Of a DNA stretch of 7,206 nt, positions 5,796 through 7,206 are shown piece by piece (within the stretch, counting starts at the first letter, position 1; each line of letters begins with the position of its first letter). The translations under genes and the position numbers were made by a program. Source of the DNA: Ignavibacteriales bacterium (lineage in GTDB: Bacteria; Bacteroidota; Ignavibacteria; Ignavibacteriales; Ignavibacteriaceae); the NCBI GenBank assembly GCA_027347125.1, contig DAIERC010000206.1, positions 1-7,206 of the forward strand. Direction: 5' to 3'. A model generated the notes under the pieces. It made no database searches and was not told where the DNA came from. It saw only the letters and a program-made list of their open reading frames with translations.

Positions 5796-6734
5796 CTAAT
5801 AAATTATCTGGCCGTTATCATCATATTTGTAAAAACCTTCGCCGGTTTTCTTCCCTAATTTTCTTTCGCGAACAAGCTTGCGTAAAATTGGGCAGGCCCT
5901 GTAGCGTGGTTCGCCTAAAGTTTTCCATAAAGTTTCCATCCAGGCAAGCACTTCATCAAGCCCCATCATATCAGCCATTTCAAGCGGGCCGTATTGGAAG
6001 TTATATCCCAAACGCATTGCAGTGTCTATATCTTTTGCTGTGGCAACACCTTCCAGTAAAATATACATCGCCTCATTTAACAACGGAACAATTGCCCTTG
6101 TTGTAACAAAACCCGGGTACTCGTAAACTTCCACAGGAGTTTTACCTATTTTAGCGGCGAATGCTTTTACAACTTCTACTGTTTCGTTTGAGGTATGCAA
6201 ACATTTAACAAGTTCCACCATAGGAATTTTGGGAACAGGATTCATAAAATGCATCCCGATTATTCTATCCGGGCGGGAAGTTGTTTCCGACAGTTTTGTT
6301 AAACTTAATGTTGATGTGTTGGAAACAAAGATTGCATTTTTATTTGCGATGGCATCTAGTTCTACAAAAATTTGACGCTTTAAATTAAAATCTTCATCTA
6401 CAGCTTCAATTATGAGTTCATAATCTTTAACTTTTTTAATTGATAATTCCCATTTAATCCTGCTTAAGATTGATTTTTTTTCAGATTGAGTCATTGCCCA
6501 TCTTTTGATTTCACGGTCAATCGACTCGTTAAGATTTTGTTTTGCTTTTTCAAGATGGTCGGCGCTTTTTTCAACTATTAATACATCAAAGCCCGCGGCG
6601 GCAATAGTATGAGCTATACCCTGCCCCATAACACCGGCTCCAATTATTGCAACCTTAGTAAGATTTCCCTGGTTGTCATCCGATCCTTTTGTTTTGCCTA
6701 GAAGATCTTCCAGCCTTAAATTCTGTTCCTGCAT
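5796..6734 (-). CDS. 3-hydroxyacyl-CoA (3-hydroxybutyryl-CoA) dehydrogenase
   Basis: This 312-residue enzyme oxidises (S)-3-hydroxyacyl-CoA to 3-oxoacyl-CoA with NAD(P), as in beta-oxidation or, in reverse, butyryl-CoA/butanol-type pathways. The N-terminal Rossmann domain has IGAGVMGQGIA at 31-41, with an acidic E55 after the second strand suggesting NAD preference. The active site shows SNTS at 138-141 (S141), H162 and N165 in MHFMNP, and E174, spaced as in the human enzyme (Ser137/His158/Glu170). The position of human Asn208 is T212 (PGFVTTR rather than PGFxVNR), a variant I believe occurs in part of the family. The C-terminal domain has LLNEA at 218-222, LGYNFQYGPLEMAD at 242-255 and KLGKKTGEGFYKY at 292-304. 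About 25 extra residues precede the Rossmann fold; no internal ATG offers a shorter start. The ATG lies 8 bp after the upstream stop, implying coupled translation. hbd/fadB-type names are possible; I leave the symbol open. Confidence 0.94.
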   Translation of the reverse strand: MQEQNLRLEDLLGKTKGSDDNQGNLTKVAIIGAGVMGQGIAHTIAAAGFDVLIVEKSADHLEKAKQNLNESIDREIKRWAMTQSEKKSILSRIKWELSIKKVKDYELIIEAVDEDFNLKRQIFVELDAIANKNAIFVSNTSTLSLTKLSETTSRPDRIIGMHFMNPVPKIPMVELVKCLHTSNETVEVVKAFAAKIGKTPVEVYEYPGFVTTRAIVPLLNEAMYILLEGVATAKDIDTAMRLGYNFQYGPLEMADMMGLDEVLAWMETLWKTLGEPRYRACPILRKLVRERKLGKKTGEGFYKYDDNGQIIY

Positions 6735-6740
6735 TTTTAA

Positions 6741-6745
6741 CCCTA
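6741..6745 (-). promoter_or_regulatory. Ribosome binding site overlapping the upstream stop codon
   Basis: On the minus strand the TAG stop of the right-edge gene (6745-6743) overlaps AGGG (6744-6741), which is 6 nt before the dehydrogenase ATG at 6734. This arrangement is typical of translational coupling and decides the long start for the dehydrogenase. Confidence 0.5.
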
Positions 6746-7206
6746 TAATTTTTTACTCGTGTATTCCTTCTTAGCAAGGTTTATCAACCCGGCCAATTGT
6801 TCATTACTTATATCCAGATCTAAAATTATTTTTTCCTTTTCCCTGTTAATCTTTAACTGCTTAAGTGTTTGGTTCAAATCATAATTCGTATCGGAAAGAA
6901 TATCCATAGCCAGGTAACTTTTAATTCCGACTGCAATAAGATAAGCATTGCTTATTCCATCGCACCAAAGAGTTGATTCTATTGTTACACCACCGGAAAA
7001 ATCCGCAGCAATAGACAACCGTTTAATGGCTTTGAATAATTTTGCGGCCGGAAGATATGTATTAGCGCCTGTAATTCTTCTAACCAGTTTCTCCGCAGAT
7101 TTACCTTTGTCGCTAGCAAGCCAAAAATATTTTTTACTTTTAATTTCTTTTACTAAAGAGATAAAATAATTATTGTCTTTTAATAATTTGCTGTTCCCGG
7201 AAATTA
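6743..7206 (-). CDS. 3' part of a gene of unknown function upstream of the hydroxyacyl-CoA dehydrogenase
   Basis: The frame is open from the right edge to a TAG at 6743, with 153 complete codons and no stop, so the gene is truncated at its 5' end. An internal TTG at 7018 is not needed as a start because coding clearly extends upstream (FISLVKEIKSKKYFWLASDKG precedes it in pieces). The visible part alternates helix-like charged segments and short strands: LVRRITGA, PAAKLFKAIKRL, ADFSGGVTIESTLWCD, AYLIAVGIKSYLAMD, LNQTLKQLKINREKEKIILDLDIS, then LAGLINLAKKEY. The beta-strand/helix alternation with GGVTIES and IILDLDIS strands loosely resembles repeat-containing secreted or periplasmic proteins of the DUF3352 style, but I do not recognise the family. 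There is no transmembrane span or cysteine pair in this part. It is tightly coupled to the dehydrogenase. Confidence 0.7.
   Translation of the reverse strand, partial: ISGNSKLLKDNNYFISLVKEIKSKKYFWLASDKGKSAEKLVRRITGANTYLPAAKLFKAIKRLSIAADFSGGVTIESTLWCDGISNAYLIAVGIKSYLAMDILSDTNYDLNQTLKQLKINREKEKIILDLDISNEQLAGLINLAKKEYTSKKL

Noticed and set aside
5783..6106. Plus-strand open frame over the 3' part of the hydroxyacyl-CoA dehydrogenase
   Set aside because: Antisense to conserved C-terminal motifs of the enzyme; no recognisable protein.

Overview
The window is AT-rich bacterial chromosomal DNA. It carries seven or eight ordinary-looking protein genes and no RNA gene, transposon, CRISPR array or phage feature that I can recognise. 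The acetate kinase, the MarC protein, one exact TAnnTTTG-type promoter candidate and the codon/base style fit the Bacteroidota/Ignavibacteria side of the tree. That placement is an inference from style, not a demonstrated assignment.

Layout. At the left edge is the 3' end of a plus-strand gene (2-550) whose product ends in a very lysine-rich tail. It converges on a long series of minus-strand genes that fills the rest of the window. Read in transcription order, from high to low coordinates, these are: a 5'-truncated gene of unknown function (right edge to 6743); a 3-hydroxyacyl-CoA/3-hydroxybutyryl-CoA dehydrogenase translationally coupled to it (6734-5796); acetate kinase ackA (5596-4370); a MarC-family membrane protein (4192-3602); a short-chain dehydrogenase/reductase homologue that has lost most of the classical catalytic residues (3505-2714); a large FAD-dependent dehydrogenase of the COG2509 type (2512-956); and a 74-residue single-span membrane protein (812-588).

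Intergenic gaps of roughly 95-200 bp separate most of the minus-strand genes, so they are probably several transcription units rather than one operon. The clear exception is the 8-bp gap between the right-edge gene and the dehydrogenase. The gap upstream of the FAD dehydrogenase (2513-2713) is the most structured non-coding piece. It has a sigma70-like promoter, four GCAT words on an exact 8-bp period just upstream of the -35 box, and a 14-bp perfect palindrome. A long hairpin lies after ackA.

Functionally the window reads as central and fermentative metabolism: acyl-CoA redox, acetyl-phosphate/acetate interconversion with ATP, and two oxidoreductases of unassigned substrate. I see no convincing undescribed multi-gene system. 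The best leads are the degenerate SDR, the 8-bp-phased GCAT array and the uncharacterised small or partial genes at the edges.
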